Assembly (NCBI GenBank): GCA_033032865.1
Contig: JAWHQI010000065.1
Location: forward strand, 8,802,001 to 8,866,000
From: Dactylorhiza incarnata
Taxonomy: Eukaryota; Streptophyta; Magnoliopsida; Asparagales; Orchidaceae
Direction: 5' to 3'
Length of the DNA: 64,000 bases
In this document: positions 1 through 12,040 of the stretch, in pieces
How positions within the stretch are numbered: the stretch's first letter is position 1
Layout of the letters: the number at the start of each line of letters is the position of its first letter
Made by a program: the position numbers and the translations under genes
The notes under the pieces: generated by a model
Database searches by the model: none
What the model saw: only the letters and a program-made list of their open reading frames with translations
Told to the model about the DNA's origin: nothing

Positions 1-646
1 GATAATATGGTTAACCATTCTTCCGGGCTTGAAACACTTATACATAAGGTGTTTAAGCATTAGAACAAATATTTATGTTAAGCATTTTTAGAAAAGCATG
101 CATTGTATAACAGTAAATATTTTTCCATAGCATGAAAATATTATTTAAAAAGCATGCACACATGTTTCTTCCAAATGTTTTTAGTGTCACTAAGAAGAAT
201 GATTTTTCTTACTCTCCAGTTGGGCTGACCCATTTTTATGGGCTTATTATTACAGGAGTCACAGGTGGGGTGTTGCGCCTAGGGTGAGCGCGTTGCCGAT
301 GTTCCCCTTATAGTTTGTTTTCTTTTAGTAGTTTATTCCTCCTGTACTGTTTTGTGATTTTGGACATGTATCCAGATTCTCTGATGTTTCTTGTATCGGA
401 CTATGTATCAGATTTCAGTTTTTCAGTGTGTTTGTCACTTACCGGTTTTAGTGGCTCTGTGAATTCAATTTTTGAGGCACACTTTTACCCTTAGTTTTCT
501 TTTATTACTTCCGCTGTAAGTACTCCTTTAGCACTTTTCTTTTATTCCTACTATGTATCAATTTAAATACTGTTACTTAGTTAACTTCTTATCGCGGGGC
601 CCGACCGGACTGCTGATTTGTTGATAAACTAAGTTGGGGTGTTACA
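1..646 (+). repeat. 5' LTR (3' portion only)
   Basis: This stretch is homologous to 7092-7735 and ends in TGTTACA, immediately upstream of the primer binding site. It differs from the other LTR by scattered substitutions and a 3-bp length difference near 330. Confidence 0.93.
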
Positions 647-648
647 AT

Positions 649-660
649 TGGTATCAGAGC
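649..660 (+). promoter_or_regulatory. Primer binding site, initiator tRNA-Met
   Basis: TGGTATCAGAGC lies two bases after the LTR end at 646. This is the usual plant LTR-retrotransposon PBS, complementary to the 3' end of initiator tRNA-Met. Confidence 0.93.
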
Positions 661-1296
661 AGGTTTAGGATCCCACGACCCAGAAAGTTCACAGAGCCTT
701 AGGATTTCAATTAAATCTCTCTTTTGACGTTAGAGTCATCAAAATTTCACCTAGCTCAACTATGCGTGGTATGAAAATATCTTCATAGTAGATGTTTCTT
801 TGTGCCTCGTATAGCAATAACTCTTTCCCTTCCATCGTATAGGCACCGCGTACCAACGAAGCGGGCGAGCCTTCGCAGCAGAATACCACTCCTGAAATAG
901 TCATGGATGACGGTGGTGCACCAGCAGCAGCACCAGCAGCACCGACAGCACCGGCAGTACCAGAACCTACCGACTTAGCAGCCGTTATTGCTAGGGCAGT
1001 GGCCATAGCTCTGCTGGAATTCAGAAATAGATTGCCTGCAGCAGATCCAGTAGCAGTTCCCGTACCTGCCGGAGACTTAGGAATGGATCGTTATCTGAGG
1101 AATTTCCGAGATCTTCATCCCTCCAATTTCAATGGAGAAGAAACACCGATGGAGACCGATGATTGGCTGATAAAGACTCGCGACCTGCTCGAAGTGATGC
1201 AGTGCCCAGAGAACAAGAAGGTTCCTCTAGCTGCCTTTCTCCTGAAAGGTGAGGCAAACCTGTGGTGGACTAGGCATCTTGCGGACGACCCCGCTG

Positions 1297-1382
1297 GTAA
1301 GTAACGTTGTTCAGATTACCCCTCATTCCCATAATACTTTGCCCGTTTAACTTAATGGTAAATTGGATTTCATTTATGTTAG
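1297..1382 (+). other. Intron-like insert 1 in gag (86 bp)
   Basis: It begins GTAAGT, ends TTAG, is T-rich and has a length not divisible by three. Removing it joins the two halves of the Gag domain in phase through a Gly codon (G at 1296, GT at 1383-1384). Left in place, it adds a stop at once. Confidence 0.7.
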
Positions 1383-1975
1383 GTCGTACAGCAGATATGT
1401 TTACGTGGAATAATTTCTCGACGGCACTAGCTAGCTGGTTTGTGCCCCCGTCCGAGCGTTGCAGTCTCCAGGAGAAGTACCTCAGGCTCATTCAGGGGGA
1501 CAAAACTGTAATAGCCTACGAACGGGAGTTAACTCACTTATCTCGTTATGCGGGCAATATGCAAGGGGATGAGAACGAGAAATGTAGCCGGTTCGTGGAC
1601 GGACTGCGAGACTCTCTGAGGCAACCTTTGATGACGATGGTCAATGCCGATTACAGGAGCTTGGTGGACACAGCGAGGAAGCTGGAAGCTGATCAGCAGA
1701 AGGTGCAAAAGCGTAACAACTTCCGTTCGAAGCGACCTCAGGATTCACCACAACAGCAGCAGAATAGGAATAGTCAAGGAAAGAACTGGAACAAGAAGCA
1801 GAGATCTGATGATAAGAAAGAGGGTCAGACCGGGTCCAAGGTCAAAGATTACCCCCTCTGTCCTAAATGCCAGCGCCACCATCTGGGTGAGTGTTTAGCT
1901 GCTGCAGGAGTTTGCTACAAATGCCAACAACCGGGACATATAGCCCGTTACTGTCAGGGAACTCCCGTGGTTCAT

Positions 1976-2050
1976 GTACAAAATTTCATTTGAGTAATCT
2001 TCTTAAGTTATACCTTTCCCTCAATAGGCCTAATTATGATTCTTTTATAG
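1976..2050 (+). other. Intron-like insert 2, after the zinc knuckle (75 or 84 bp)
   Basis: The segment ends TTTTATAG at 2050. The next exon-like frame starts at a codon boundary at 2051. Two GT dinucleotides fit phase 0: 1976 (GTACAA) and 1967 (GTGGTT). The stretch contains the TGA at 1991-1993 that otherwise ends gag. The 5' border is uncertain. Confidence 0.5.
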
Positions 2051-2204
2051 TCGAAGTTTGAGGTCGGTGGTCCTAGCAGAACCGACAGAGGAAAGGCTCA
2101 TGTTGGAACCGAGGAGAAAAATACTGCAGGACGAGGTCCGGTGCAACCCAGAGCTTATGGGCTAGGCCAGCAGGAAGCTAAGGATCAGGAGGACGTGGTG
2201 ACAG

Positions 2205-2286
2205 GTATGTGTACGTCCTAGACGTTTTAGTATTAATCTATTTAGTGACACTAAAAATAATACCTTTGTTGCATTCATGCATGTAG
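2205..2286 (+). other. Intron-like insert 3, between gag linker and protease (82 bp)
   Basis: It begins GTATGT and ends TGTAG. Removal joins the VVTG motif to the protease start in phase through a Gly codon (G at 2204, GA at 2287-2288). VVTG followed by a short strand and then DTGASHSF is the normal arrangement in this clade, which supports the junction. Confidence 0.7.
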
Positions 2287-5200
2287 GAATACTTATGATA
2301 CGAAACGTTTCCTCCAAGATTCTCTTTGACACGGGTGCCTCACACTCGTTCATAGCAGAATCTCTGGTGCGTAGGCTGGATTTAGAAGTCCTTCCAGAGT
2401 CTGCATCATTAGAAGTTATGATGCCTTATGGATCCTGTTTGCAGACCGGGAATAAGTGTAGAGTTCCAGTGTGGTTTGGAGAAATTGAAATCTCAATAGA
2501 AGCTTCACTCCTCCCTATAGCAGGTTTTGATCTGGTAGTGGGTATGGACTGACTTTCAGATATGAATGCAAGAATTGACTGCAGGAACAAGGTGGTACAG
2601 TTCGAAGGACCCAACCAAGTTGCATTTACCTTCCAGGGTATGAATGAAGTCTCCAAGTTAATAATCTCCTCAATCAAGGCTATAAGATGCATCAATAAGG
2701 GTTGTGCAACTTTCTTGGTACTGATGAATGCTGAAGCCAAGGTTAATCTGCTAGAAGTGTCTGCCGTTAAAGATTTTTCTGATTTCTTTTCAGAGGAGTT
2801 ACCTGGTGCCCCTCCTACTAGGGAGATCGATTTCCAGATAGATCTTGTACCTGGAGCTGCGCCAGTGGCCAAGAGTCCATACCGAATGACCCCCAGAGAA
2901 CTTGCTGAGTTGAAGGTTCATTCGCCCCAGCACTTCACCTTGGAGTGCCCCGTGCTGTTTGTTAAGAAGAAAGATGGTAGTCTGAGATTATGCATAGACT
3001 ACCGTGAGCTGAACAAACTAACAATTAAGAATAAGTACCCTATTCCCAGGATAGATGATTTGTTTGACCAGCTCGAGGGATCTAGCACATTCTCCAAGCT
3101 AGATTTGAGGTCGGGTTACCACCAGTTGAGAATTCGAGATGTGGACATCCAGAAGACAGCGTTCAACACTAGATATGAACACTATGAGTTCGTGGTCATG
3201 CCGTTCGGGTTAACTAATGCCCCGTCCGCCTTTATGGATTTGATGAATAGGGTGTTCCGAGAACTACTAGACCGATTCGTTATCGTTTTCATAGACGACA
3301 TTTTTGTTTATTCAAAGAGTCAAGAAGATCACGCCGAGCACCTCCGGGCAGTGTTGAGCACTCTCAGGAAGAATCAGTTGTATGCCAAGTTTTCAAAGTG
3401 CGAATTTTGGCTTTCAGTGGTTGCATTCTTGGGACACGTCATCAGTCAGAAGGGTCTCGCGGTGGATCCGAAAAAGATAGAAGCAATAAAGGATTGGCCA
3501 AGGCCGAAGGCAGTGACTGAGGTTCGCAGTTTTCTCGGTCTAGCAGGATATTACAGGAGATTCATTAAGGACTTCTCGAAGATAGCGCTACCGATGACTA
3601 CACTCACCAGGAAGGGGAAAGCCTTCACTTGGACAGTTGAGTGTGAGTTTGCGTTTGAGGAGTTGAAATCCAGATTGATGACCGCCCCGATTTTGAGTTT
3701 ACCTTCAGGTTCAGAAGGATTTCAGATATATAGCGATGCCTCAGGTCAAGGTTTGGGGTGTGTGCTTATGCAGCATGGTAAGGTCATAGCTTACGCCTCC
3801 AGGCAGTTAAAGGTTCACGAGAGAAATTATCCTGTGCACGATTTGGAACTTGCAGCGGTCATCCACGCCTTGAAGATTTGGAGACACAACCTCTACGGAG
3901 TTCGTTGTGAGGTCTTTACGGATCATAAGAGTCTCAGGTATATATATGATCAGCAAGAGCTTAATATGAGACAACGAAGGTGGGTGAAATTCCTCTCAGG
4001 TTATGATATTGGTATCCAATACCACCCGGGGAAAGCAAACGTGGTGGCTGACGCGCTTAGTAGAAGAGGTTCGAACTGTGCCCTCATTACTCAGCAGGAA
4101 GAACTTGTGCGAGATTTGGAGAGGTTGGAGATCAGTATCATACCACGCTCTAGTTTTGGTTCTGCAAGGTTAAATTGGATGGAAATCACTTGCGATATTA
4201 AAGATAGGATCAGAACGACTTTACCCTTAGATCCGAAGATGGTAGAGATTTGGGACTTGACCCAGGCTGGTCAAAAGGAGAGGTTCAGCATTCAGGAGGG
4301 CTTACTTCTTTTTTATAGTAGAGTATGCATTCCAGACGTTGGTCACCTTCGAGAGGATATACTGTTTGAAGCTCATAATTCCAGATATTCGATACATCCG
4401 GGTAGCACGAAGATGTATGCAGATCTCAAGAAGTCAGTTTGGTGGTCAGATTTGAAAAGTGATGTAGCAGAATATGTCGGAAGGTGTGAAACATGCAAGT
4501 TGGTTAAAGCCGAGTGCCAGAGACCAGGGGGCAAGTTGAAGCCCCTACCTATTCCGGAGTGGAACTTTGAGGATATATCGATGGATTTTGTTCACGGCCT
4601 TCCCCGATCGCGGAGTGGGAATGACTCGTTATGGGTTATAGTCGATCGTCTTTCAAGGTTGCCCATTTCATTCCAAATAAGAAAACGGATCAGGGACCGA
4701 GATTGGCTCAGTTATATGTAGATGAGATAGTCCGACTCCATGGTGTTCCCAAGACTATTATTTCGGACAGAGATGACAGGTTTACCTCCAAGGAATGGAA
4801 GTACGTTCAGGAGCGTTTGGGCACTAAGCTACTTTTCAGTACAACCTTCCACCCCCAGACAGATGGGCAGACAGAACGCACAAATAGAACTATGGAAGAT
4901 ATGCTCCGTATGTGCATCCTAGACTTTGGAGGTAAGTGGGAGAAGTATGTCACCTTAGTAGAGTTCTCCTACAACAACAGTTTTCAAGCAAGCATTGGGA
5001 TGACGCCTTTTGAGGCTCTTTATGGTAGGCGGTGTCGGACACCGTTGTGCTGGGCTGAAGTTGAGGAGAGGTCTTCCAACAAAGAATCATGGGTGGACAA
5101 GACCACAGCTCGAATCAAACTCATTCAGGAGCGCATGAAGATGGCACAGGATCGTCAGGCCAAGTACTATGATCAGAGGCATAGATCAATGGAGTTCAGC

Positions 5201-5680
5201 GTAGGAGACTATGTTTATCTGAAGGTCAAACCAGTCAAGGGTGTCTCTCGAATCAAACTGATGAAGAAGTTGAGTCCAAGGTTCGTTGGTCCTTTCGAGG
5301 TGCTGGAGCGCATAGGTGAGGTTGCTTATAGATTGGCCTTGCCTGAGGAAATGAGTGGTTTACACGACGTATTCCACGTCTCCTATCTGAGGAGAGCAGT
5401 CAGAGACCCCAGTCAGATAATCAGTACTGAGGAAGCATCAATCGAGTCAAATCTTAATATCACTATTAAGCCAGTCAGAATAGTGGACTCAAGAATTCAG
5501 AAGCTCAGAAATCGAGAGATCCGCTTTGTAAAGGTCCTTTGGATGAACTGTGGCCTACCAGAGTACTCGTGGGAAAGAGAAGATGAACTTCAAAGTAATG
5601 CAGATTATGCCTTCCTTTTTGACTCGGGTAAAGTTGTAATTTTCGAGGTCGAAAATTTTATTAGGAGGGGAGATTTGTAA
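2287..5680 (+). pseudogene. Chromovirus pol: protease, RT, RNase H, integrase, chromodomain-like tail
   Basis: Protease carries DTGASHSF (about 2328). RT carries [10 protein letters not shown] and FIDDIFVYS (about 3290). RNase H has SDASGQGLG (about 3730) and ends near ADALSRR. Integrase shows the HHCC finger ([10 protein letters not shown]...CETC), SMDF, SDRDDRF and a Glu in the [14 protein letters not shown] region, then a GPF/Y-like segment and a chromodomain-like end (about 5440-5640). Lesions: TGA at 2550-2552 replaces the Trp expected after GMD; about 2916-2951 is out of frame and short; a one-base deletion near 4654-4657 splits integrase. The final TAA (5678-5680) overlaps the first bases of the 3' LTR. 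Confidence 0.93.
5663..5675 (+). promoter_or_regulatory. Polypurine tract
   Basis: AGGAGGGGAGAT sits directly before the LTR start (TGTAACATCC at 5676), where plus-strand priming is expected. Confidence 0.8.
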
Positions 5681-7735
5681 CATCCGTAATTTAATGCGAA
5701 CAAAAATTTAAACTGCAGGGCCCAATTTTGAGCAGATTTGACCAAGTCAGTGTCGTATCGAGGTAAACACCGTATTACGACCATTAGATGCGTGCCAATT
5801 AATTTATTTACAGAAGTAATTGGAATTATTTTACGACGCTTCTCAATAGTTTATGCAGGAGCGTAACGCGTAGACATAATAGCTATTAAGGTTTGACAAC
5901 CGTATTTTCGTGGTATAAAATGTTAAATTTGCCCCTAGGAAATTCATGCAAAATGTTTTCCATGTTAATTCTTCTTCAGTTCCCGGTTATATTTAGTAAC
6001 CGCAACCCCTCCACATTTTGCGTAACCGCTCAGAGCTCGCGTCCCCTTCAAATCGCGTAGACGCCTCTGTTGGTCGAACGCCACTCATTCCCTCTCCCTC
6101 TCGACTCCCCGACCCCGTGAGTTAGGATTTAGGGCTTCCCGATTAGGCGCGTGCGGAAACCGCTGTTGCTTCCCCTCGTGAATGCTCGTCTGCGCCTTCT
6201 AAGCCGCCGACGTTCCGTCTTCCTCGTCGGGGAGTTCGCAGGCAGCAACCGTGGAAAGATCCAGCCCTCCTCCTCTGTCGATAGGGGGAACAGTCGAAGC
6301 CGAAATCCTGTAAGTCTTCGTCGTTACTCATCTTCGTCGTTTTTACGATCAATAATGCCTAGGATCTCTCGCAGAAGGACGCTTAACTCTCTACCCGTCC
6401 AAATCAGTAGACCCCAATCTGTTTACTTGTTGATCCGTCGGCTCGTCGTTGTTCGTGCGTTTGGGAAGAGGTAAAGAACCCTTACCCATCTTACTTCAAA
6501 CCGTTACTTCCGTTCATTCTTTTTTTGTTAGCATATATGATAGCGTGTTATGTTCATGGGAACCCTAGGTGAGAAGAAGAACATAACCGTGTAATTTCAG
6601 TATAATCCGGGAGGAACTATGCCGCCGCGTCTTATGTACGAGCGTCGTAACTCCGCTGTAAGAAATCCTATTCTTTTTAGTTAGATATACCAATTAATTA
6701 TATGCACAGATTGTATCCTTGTATATTAGGAGGAAATTTTATAATGTTATACAACTGCATTTATCTAGACATCAACATTCAACAGGATAATGAAATACGA
6801 CAAATCGTTAGTCTGTTAAACCATTTTAAAATCCAATAGGCAACGAAAAATGTTATTAGGAGGCATGATTGAGATTTTCTCATTCGTGATAGATAGAGGC
6901 GCACTATCTTACTCATGTGGCATAGTAGACCTTATGAGCCTTAAATGCAGGGAGACGTTTTCTCCATTTAGAAATTTAGAAGATGCGAGTCTATGTCCGT
7001 GGGACATTAGAACCTCTGCGTTCGTTAGTTGGGACTCGGATCGTTAGAACGCGCATAAACAGATTCTCAGCATACGACAAAAATTAGAAAGGATAATATG
7101 GCTAACCATTCTTCCGGGCTTGAAACAATTATACATAAGGTGTTTAAGCATTAGAACAGATATTTATGTTAAGCATTTTTAGAAAAGCATGCATAGTATA
7201 ACAGTAAATATTTTTCCATAGCATGAAAATATTATTTAAAAAGCATGCACAAATGTTTCTTCCAAATATTTTTAGTGTCACTAAGAAGAATGGTTTTTCT
7301 TACTCTCCAGTTGGGCTGACCTATTTTTATGGGCTTATTATTACAGGAGTCACAGGTGGGGTGTTGCGCCTAGGATGAGCGCGTTGCCGATGTTCCCCTT
7401 ATAGTTTGTTTTCTTTTAGTTTATTCCTCCTGTACTGTTTTGTGATTTTGGACATGTATCCAGATTCTCTGATGTTTCTTGTATCAGACTATGTATAAGA
7501 TTTCAGTTTTTCAGCGTGTTTGTCCCTTACCGATTTTAGTGGCTCTGTGAATTCAGTTTTTGAGGTACACTTTTACCCTTAGTTTTCTTTTATTACTTTC
7601 GCTGTAAGTACTCCTTTAGCACTTTTCTTTTTATGCCTACTATGTATCAATTTAAATACTCTTACTTAGTTAACTTCTTATCACGGGGCCCGACCGGACT
7701 GCTGATTTGTTGATAAACTAAGTTGGGGTGTTACA
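5676..7735 (+). repeat. 3' LTR of the chromovirus (2060 bp)
   Basis: It starts TGTAACATCC and ends GGGTGTTACA. Its last 644 bp match the window's first 646 bp. It contains a TATAAAA at 5914-5920 and a GC-richer stretch around 6000-6450 whose short open frames are not supported as genes. Confidence 0.92.
5914..5920 (+). promoter_or_regulatory. Candidate LTR TATA box
   Basis: TATAAAA lies about 240 bp into the LTR, a plausible U3 promoter position. No transcription start can be read from the sequence. Confidence 0.45.
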
Positions 7736-7920
7736 GATCGCCCACGCATGGACCGCCTAGAGGAGATCGCCCAGGGGAAGATTGCCCAGGCAATAAGGAG
7801 CTCGTCCTGGCAAGGGGGGCGATATCGCCTGGGACGCTGCTGAGACCTCTAGGATCTCCGAAATCGCCTGGTGCCTGAAAAAAGTCAGCTTGGAGGTGAC
7901 CGCCAATTTCTGGGTAAACA
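7736..7920 (-). repeat. Start of the 3' LTR of element A, truncated by the chromovirus
   Basis: It is homologous to about 12300-12483. On the minus strand it begins TGTTTAC just after a purine-rich stretch that could be the PPT. The homology stops exactly at the chromovirus border, so the chromovirus inserted here. Confidence 0.65.
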
Positions 7921-8039
7921 TATTCCCCGCATTTTTTCAAGTTTAAAAAAAACTTCGAAAAAATAGAACTTACTCAGGAGAATCGAGATCCACTTTTCCT
8001 GTCAAGGCAGAATGTGTATATAAAGGTATATGTATATGT

Positions 8040-8870
8040 GGGGACTTGCTAGTGCCTGAAGAGAGCTTGCGAACTTTTACTTTCCGTTCTGCAAAAGAGT
8101 ATGAAAAGCAGATATATATGAAAAATAAAATGCGAGTACTCGAAGGAAAACTCGCGAACACCTGTTTATCTCTGCAAAAGAGTAGTCAAAACAGGTATAA
8201 AAGAAAAATATTACGAGAGAACCTGAGGAGAACTCGTGAACTCCTGCTTATCTCGGCAAAAAGAGTAGTCAAAGCAGGTATTAAAGAATAGTATTATGCG
8301 AGTACCTGAGGAGAATTCGTGAGCACCTGCTTATCTCTGCAAAAGAGTAGTCAAAGCAGGTATAAAAGAAACATATTACGCAAGTACCTCAGGAGAACTC
8401 GCAAACTCCTGCTTATCTCTGCAAAAGAGTAGTCAAAGTAGGTATAAAAGAAAAATATTATGCGAGTACCTAAGGAGAACTCACGAGCACCTGCTTATCT
8501 CTGCAAAAGAGTAGTCAAAACAAGTATAAAAGAAACATATTACGCAAGTACCTGAGGAGAACTCACGAACTCCTGCTTATCTTTACAAAAGAGTAGTCAA
8601 AACAGGTATAAAAGAAAAGTATTACGCGAGTATCTGAGGAGAACTCGCGAGCACCTGCTTATCTCTGCAAAAGAGTAGTCAAAGAAGATATAAAAGAAAC
8701 ATATTAAACGAGTACCTGAGGAGAACTCACGAACTTCTGCTTATCTCTGCAAAAGAGTAGTCAAAGCAGTTATAAAAGAAACATATTATGCGAGTACCTG
8801 AGGAGAACTCGCGAACACCTGTTTTTATCTGCAAAAGATATGAAGAACAGGTATGTGAAAAATAAAGATA
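8040..8870. repeat. 82-bp tandem repeat array (about 10 copies)
   Basis: The landmark GAGTAGTCAAA recurs at 8180, 8263, 8345, 8427, 8509, 8591, 8673 and 8755, giving a period of 82-83 bp; the flanking units are degenerate. Most units contain GGTATAAAAGAAA, which resembles a TATA box, and GCGAGTACCTGAGGAGAACTC. The array lies between gag and the 3' LTR of element A. Confidence 0.92.
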
Positions 8871-10014
8871 TGTTAGGTACTTGAGACAACTTGCTGATAC
8901 TTATTTTTATTCACATTTGGAGTGTATAAGAAAGAACATCTCCTTTGCAGAGGGGAATATGAACGCTTATTCACAATCACTTGCTTTGACGTTGATCAAA
9001 TAATATCTCTATGCGAAGAGATGAGGTAGTACCTATGTTCGTGGAAGGAGAAGACTAACATTCTGATATCTTCATATTCACATACTCCAGAACAATGAGT
9101 GTGAAGTCAATATAGTTAACTGATTTTGACTTGACGATAATAATGTTTCTATTGATGTTATGTCAGCTGATGCCCAACTCAGCGTATGCTTTGAGAAATC
9201 CGAAATCATAAATAGATTAACCATGAAATCCAGAAATTCAGGAATCCCGACATGATGCATATGAGATTTTATGGTACCTGAAATATTAATAATCAACAAA
9301 TAATTGCCTAGCTATTTGGCAGTATATTTGGATACATACTAAAGTTAGTCTATTTCTCTTGCAAGTAACATTACATCAACCTAACATCAGTTGTTAGTAA
9401 TCTATCACAACCAATCCATTATCAAATGGAATCATCTATATTCAAGCAAAGCAAGTCGATTAACTCGACAAAATGTCATGATAAATTAATGACAATCATT
9501 ACAGTGCAACATATTGGGCTACCACTGCACATCTGCGAATAACTCTAGCGAGATGTGGTCTTGTTGGGTGTTACGACCCAAAAGAATAATCAGACGTGGT
9601 ATATTCACCCATCACATCAAACAACAGTGGTGGTAATTCCACCCGTCTCATCCACACAGTTCTAGAAGTATTTTCGCACAAAGCAAAAAGTTGAGTAATG
9701 AAAAAACCTTAAGACATAATTGGGTGAATGTATGCAATGGAGGATACATCGGTGGATATGGATATGAGGTCTGATATATCTGACTGCTGAGAAAGTTTTC
9801 GCGATGATAGCTGTTGGTAGAGCCTGGATTACTACTATACTTATTACAAGTAAAGCTAGAAAAGAAGAGATGCAAAAAACTCTGAACAAATGAGAGTTAT
9901 ATGAAATAAGAAATAAAGTGACATTCTATCTCATCTCTACTCTATGCACTTCTTTCACTGAGTGAGAAATTCTTTACTTGTAACTTTGTTTTTGCTGGAG
10001 GAAAGATTATCATA
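8871..10014. other. Non-coding internal region of element A
   Basis: AT-rich sequence downstream of gag on the minus strand. No pol domain is recognisable in any frame; short open frames here have no recognisable motif. Confidence 0.5.
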
Positions 10015-11400
10015 TTATCGAGCAAGATAGTTTTGCAATTTTCCCGCTTTCCATAGTTCATCTACCAGCTTCCGAAGTGCTCGACAATATTCTGTATCAT
10101 GACCAATGTCTAAGTGATTTGCAGAAGAGTTCACGATGACGATTCTTAGCCTTTGATCTCATAGGGCGAGGAATTCTAAACTCTGACATATCTTGAATAA
10201 TCAGAAGAACTTTTTCCATGGGAACATTAAGACGAGTATATTTTTCTTGAGAATTCTCAAATTCAAGCGTTCTTGGATTGTAAGACTGAATATGACAAGC
10301 TTCCAAAAATTCAGGTGATGCATCTTGCTGCGGAAGTTGAGTTGATATATTCTGAGGAAAGGAGTAAGATCTGAAGTCTTTATCTTGCGGAATATTTTGT
10401 GATGAAGACGAATGTTGGTGATAAGAATTCCTTTGTCGTTGTTGGGTCATCTTATTTAGAGAAGAAGCGAAGTTAGGATTTGCTGCCTCTCCTTCAATAA
10501 ATTGATTTGCTATCCCGATAAGATGTCCATAAGACTTGGGCTCGTTTCAGCTGGCTTCAAATTTGAGAAGATCTTCTTGCAATCCGTGTATTAAGGCTAT
10601 TTTATATAAGTCTTGATCAACATCAACAATTTCAAGTATTTCCTTTTGGAATCTATCAACGAAGTGAACAAGAGTTTCATTATCCCTTTGCTTGATCTGA
10701 AAGAGAGCTGCTGGGTCTCTCCTCCGCTTCCTCGAGGTAGCAAACCTTAAGAGAAGTTCTCTTCGAAGATCCATAAAACAAGTAATTGATTGAGGTGACA
10801 ACTTATAGAACAATTCTCTAGCATGACCGTCAAAGGTCATGACAAGAAGCTTGAACCTGATGTCATCCGATATCGATCTTAACGCAACAACTGACTCAAA
10901 GGATTGAAGGTGGGAGACTGCATTTTCTCCCCCTGAGAAGGTTGGCAGGTGGGGTTCTCTAAACCCATTAGGAGCAGGTTCCCAACGAACTGTGTCCGCA
11001 AAGGGAGAAGACTCCTCTACTTCAACAATAACGGGAGGAGCTGAAGGATAACCAACATCAGCAAGGGTCGAAAAATAAGCACAGTCCTTCTGAAAGTTCA
11101 GCACTTCTGCTAGATCTTCCTGGGCAGCTGATCTGAAGTAGTCATGACAAGCAGTTGTGAACTCCTCAGCTTGAGACGATTGAGGAGCGACCGGATGTGC
11201 AAATCTTGTAGGAGGAGAACCCTCCTTAAAAGGAGCTTGAGGTGGTAACTGTCGGAGTAGGGTGACCAAGGCTTGGTTTAACCGTTTAAGGCTTCGAGAT
11301 GCTGAGCGATCTCGCGATGATACTTCTCAAAGGCTTCCCAGATGATTGCTTTACCCGGGCTTGATTGGACAGGATGCTGGGCGAACTCGCGGTCAACCAT
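10015..11400 (-). pseudogene. Gag of element A
   Basis: Translation starts at ATG 11400. The core contains FDGHARELFYKL, RRELLLRF, IKQRDNETLVHFVDRF and ALIHGLQEDLL, typical of the retrotransposon Gag domain in plant Ty3/gypsy elements. The C-terminal part has a GHDTEYCRALRKLVDEL-type motif and ends at TAA 10015-10017. Three lesions are visible: a one-base loss near 11283, an in-frame TGA near 10547 where Trp or similar is expected, and a frame shift near 10125. No protease follows. The gene is therefore inactive, though the whole length is easily followed. Confidence 0.8.
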
Positions 11401-12040
11401 GGCTAGTCGCGCGCACAAAAACAAAAATTGTCGAAAGAGAAAAACTGCGATAACTTCTAAATGGAGTTGAATTTGGGCAATCTGAGGGCACTAAATGAAC
11501 TTGAACTGGTAAACTTGTTCGCCATTGGATGGAGGGCTCCGAGCCGGTCCCGAAAAGCTATTGTGGGCTGAAAACGGACAAACGGATCAAAAGTTATGGC
11601 TGTTTTAAGTTTGTTAGTATTTTAGCGTAAATTCTACATCTTCATCGCAACTGCTGTTCATCAACCACTCAATATCTGAAGGTCGCGTGTTAATTTTGTT
11701 GGCACAAAAAATGTACCAAGTCCACACTTGCTCAAGATGAAAAATGTGAGAGAAAACTGTTGGGTGGTCGGTTACTTTTAGCCACGAGTGAAGGAGTAAG
11801 AGAGGGAGAAAGGAGATGGCCGCGAGTGGGAAAGAAGTCGCCTTAGATCGCTGGAAACTGAAGTCACTGAGGTCGCCGAGGGAGATCGCCCAAACAAGGG
11901 GGAAGTTCGCCCTGACAAGGAAGGAGCTCGCCCAGGCAAGGGGAAGAGGTCGCCGTTGTCTCAAAATTTGAGACCGCTCAAGTCACAGGATGGGGGCTGG
12001 AAACTCCCCGAATTCCCTTTCCTGGTACCCCTGCCCCTCT

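Larger units (their letters stand above)
843..2204 (+). pseudogene. Chromovirus gag interrupted by two intron-like inserts
   Basis: Gag forms the particle that packages element RNA. An Ala/Pro-rich N-terminus is followed by a retrotransposon Gag domain (FNGEE...DDWL...LLKGEANLWW) and a CCHC zinc knuckle, CYKCQQPGHIARYC, near 1912-1953. The frame is open from 843, but TAG stands at 840-842 where a start would be expected; the first ATG is at 903. The frame breaks at 1297, resumes at 1383, breaks again by 1994 and resumes at 2051, continuing to 2204 as the linker to protease. Both breaks have GT...AG borders and restore phase when removed (see the intron-like entries). Whether they are spliced cannot be seen from the sequence. 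Confidence 0.85.
1..7735 (+). mobile_element. Ty3/gypsy chromovirus, Tekay/Del-like, 5' end cut by the window
   Basis: The order LTR, PBS, gag, protease, RT, RNase H, integrase, chromodomain-like tail, PPT, LTR is visible. Window positions 1-646 match 7092-7735, which is the end of the 3' LTR, so about 1.4 kb of the 5' LTR lies to the left of the window. By eye the two LTR copies are about 96-97% identical, which suggests a fairly recent insertion. The element is not autonomous as it stands: gag-pol carries an in-frame TGA, a one-base deletion in integrase and a disturbed segment at the start of RT. It inserted into a minus-strand gag-only element that resumes at 7736. The TSD cannot be checked because the left end is missing. 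Clade placement rests on the pol order, long LTRs and chromodomain-like C-terminus. Confidence 0.93.

Noticed and set aside
649..660. tRNA-Met gene
   Set aside because: Only the PBS complement of the tRNA 3' end is present, as at 31273, 44046 and 63841; no tRNA cloverleaf was found.
6143..6474. Basic open frames at about 6150-6474
   Set aside because: They lie within the chromovirus LTR and show no domain.
8040..8870. Regular repeats suggesting a CRISPR-like array
   Set aside because: Units are contiguous 82-bp tandem copies without unique spacers, in a plant retroelement.
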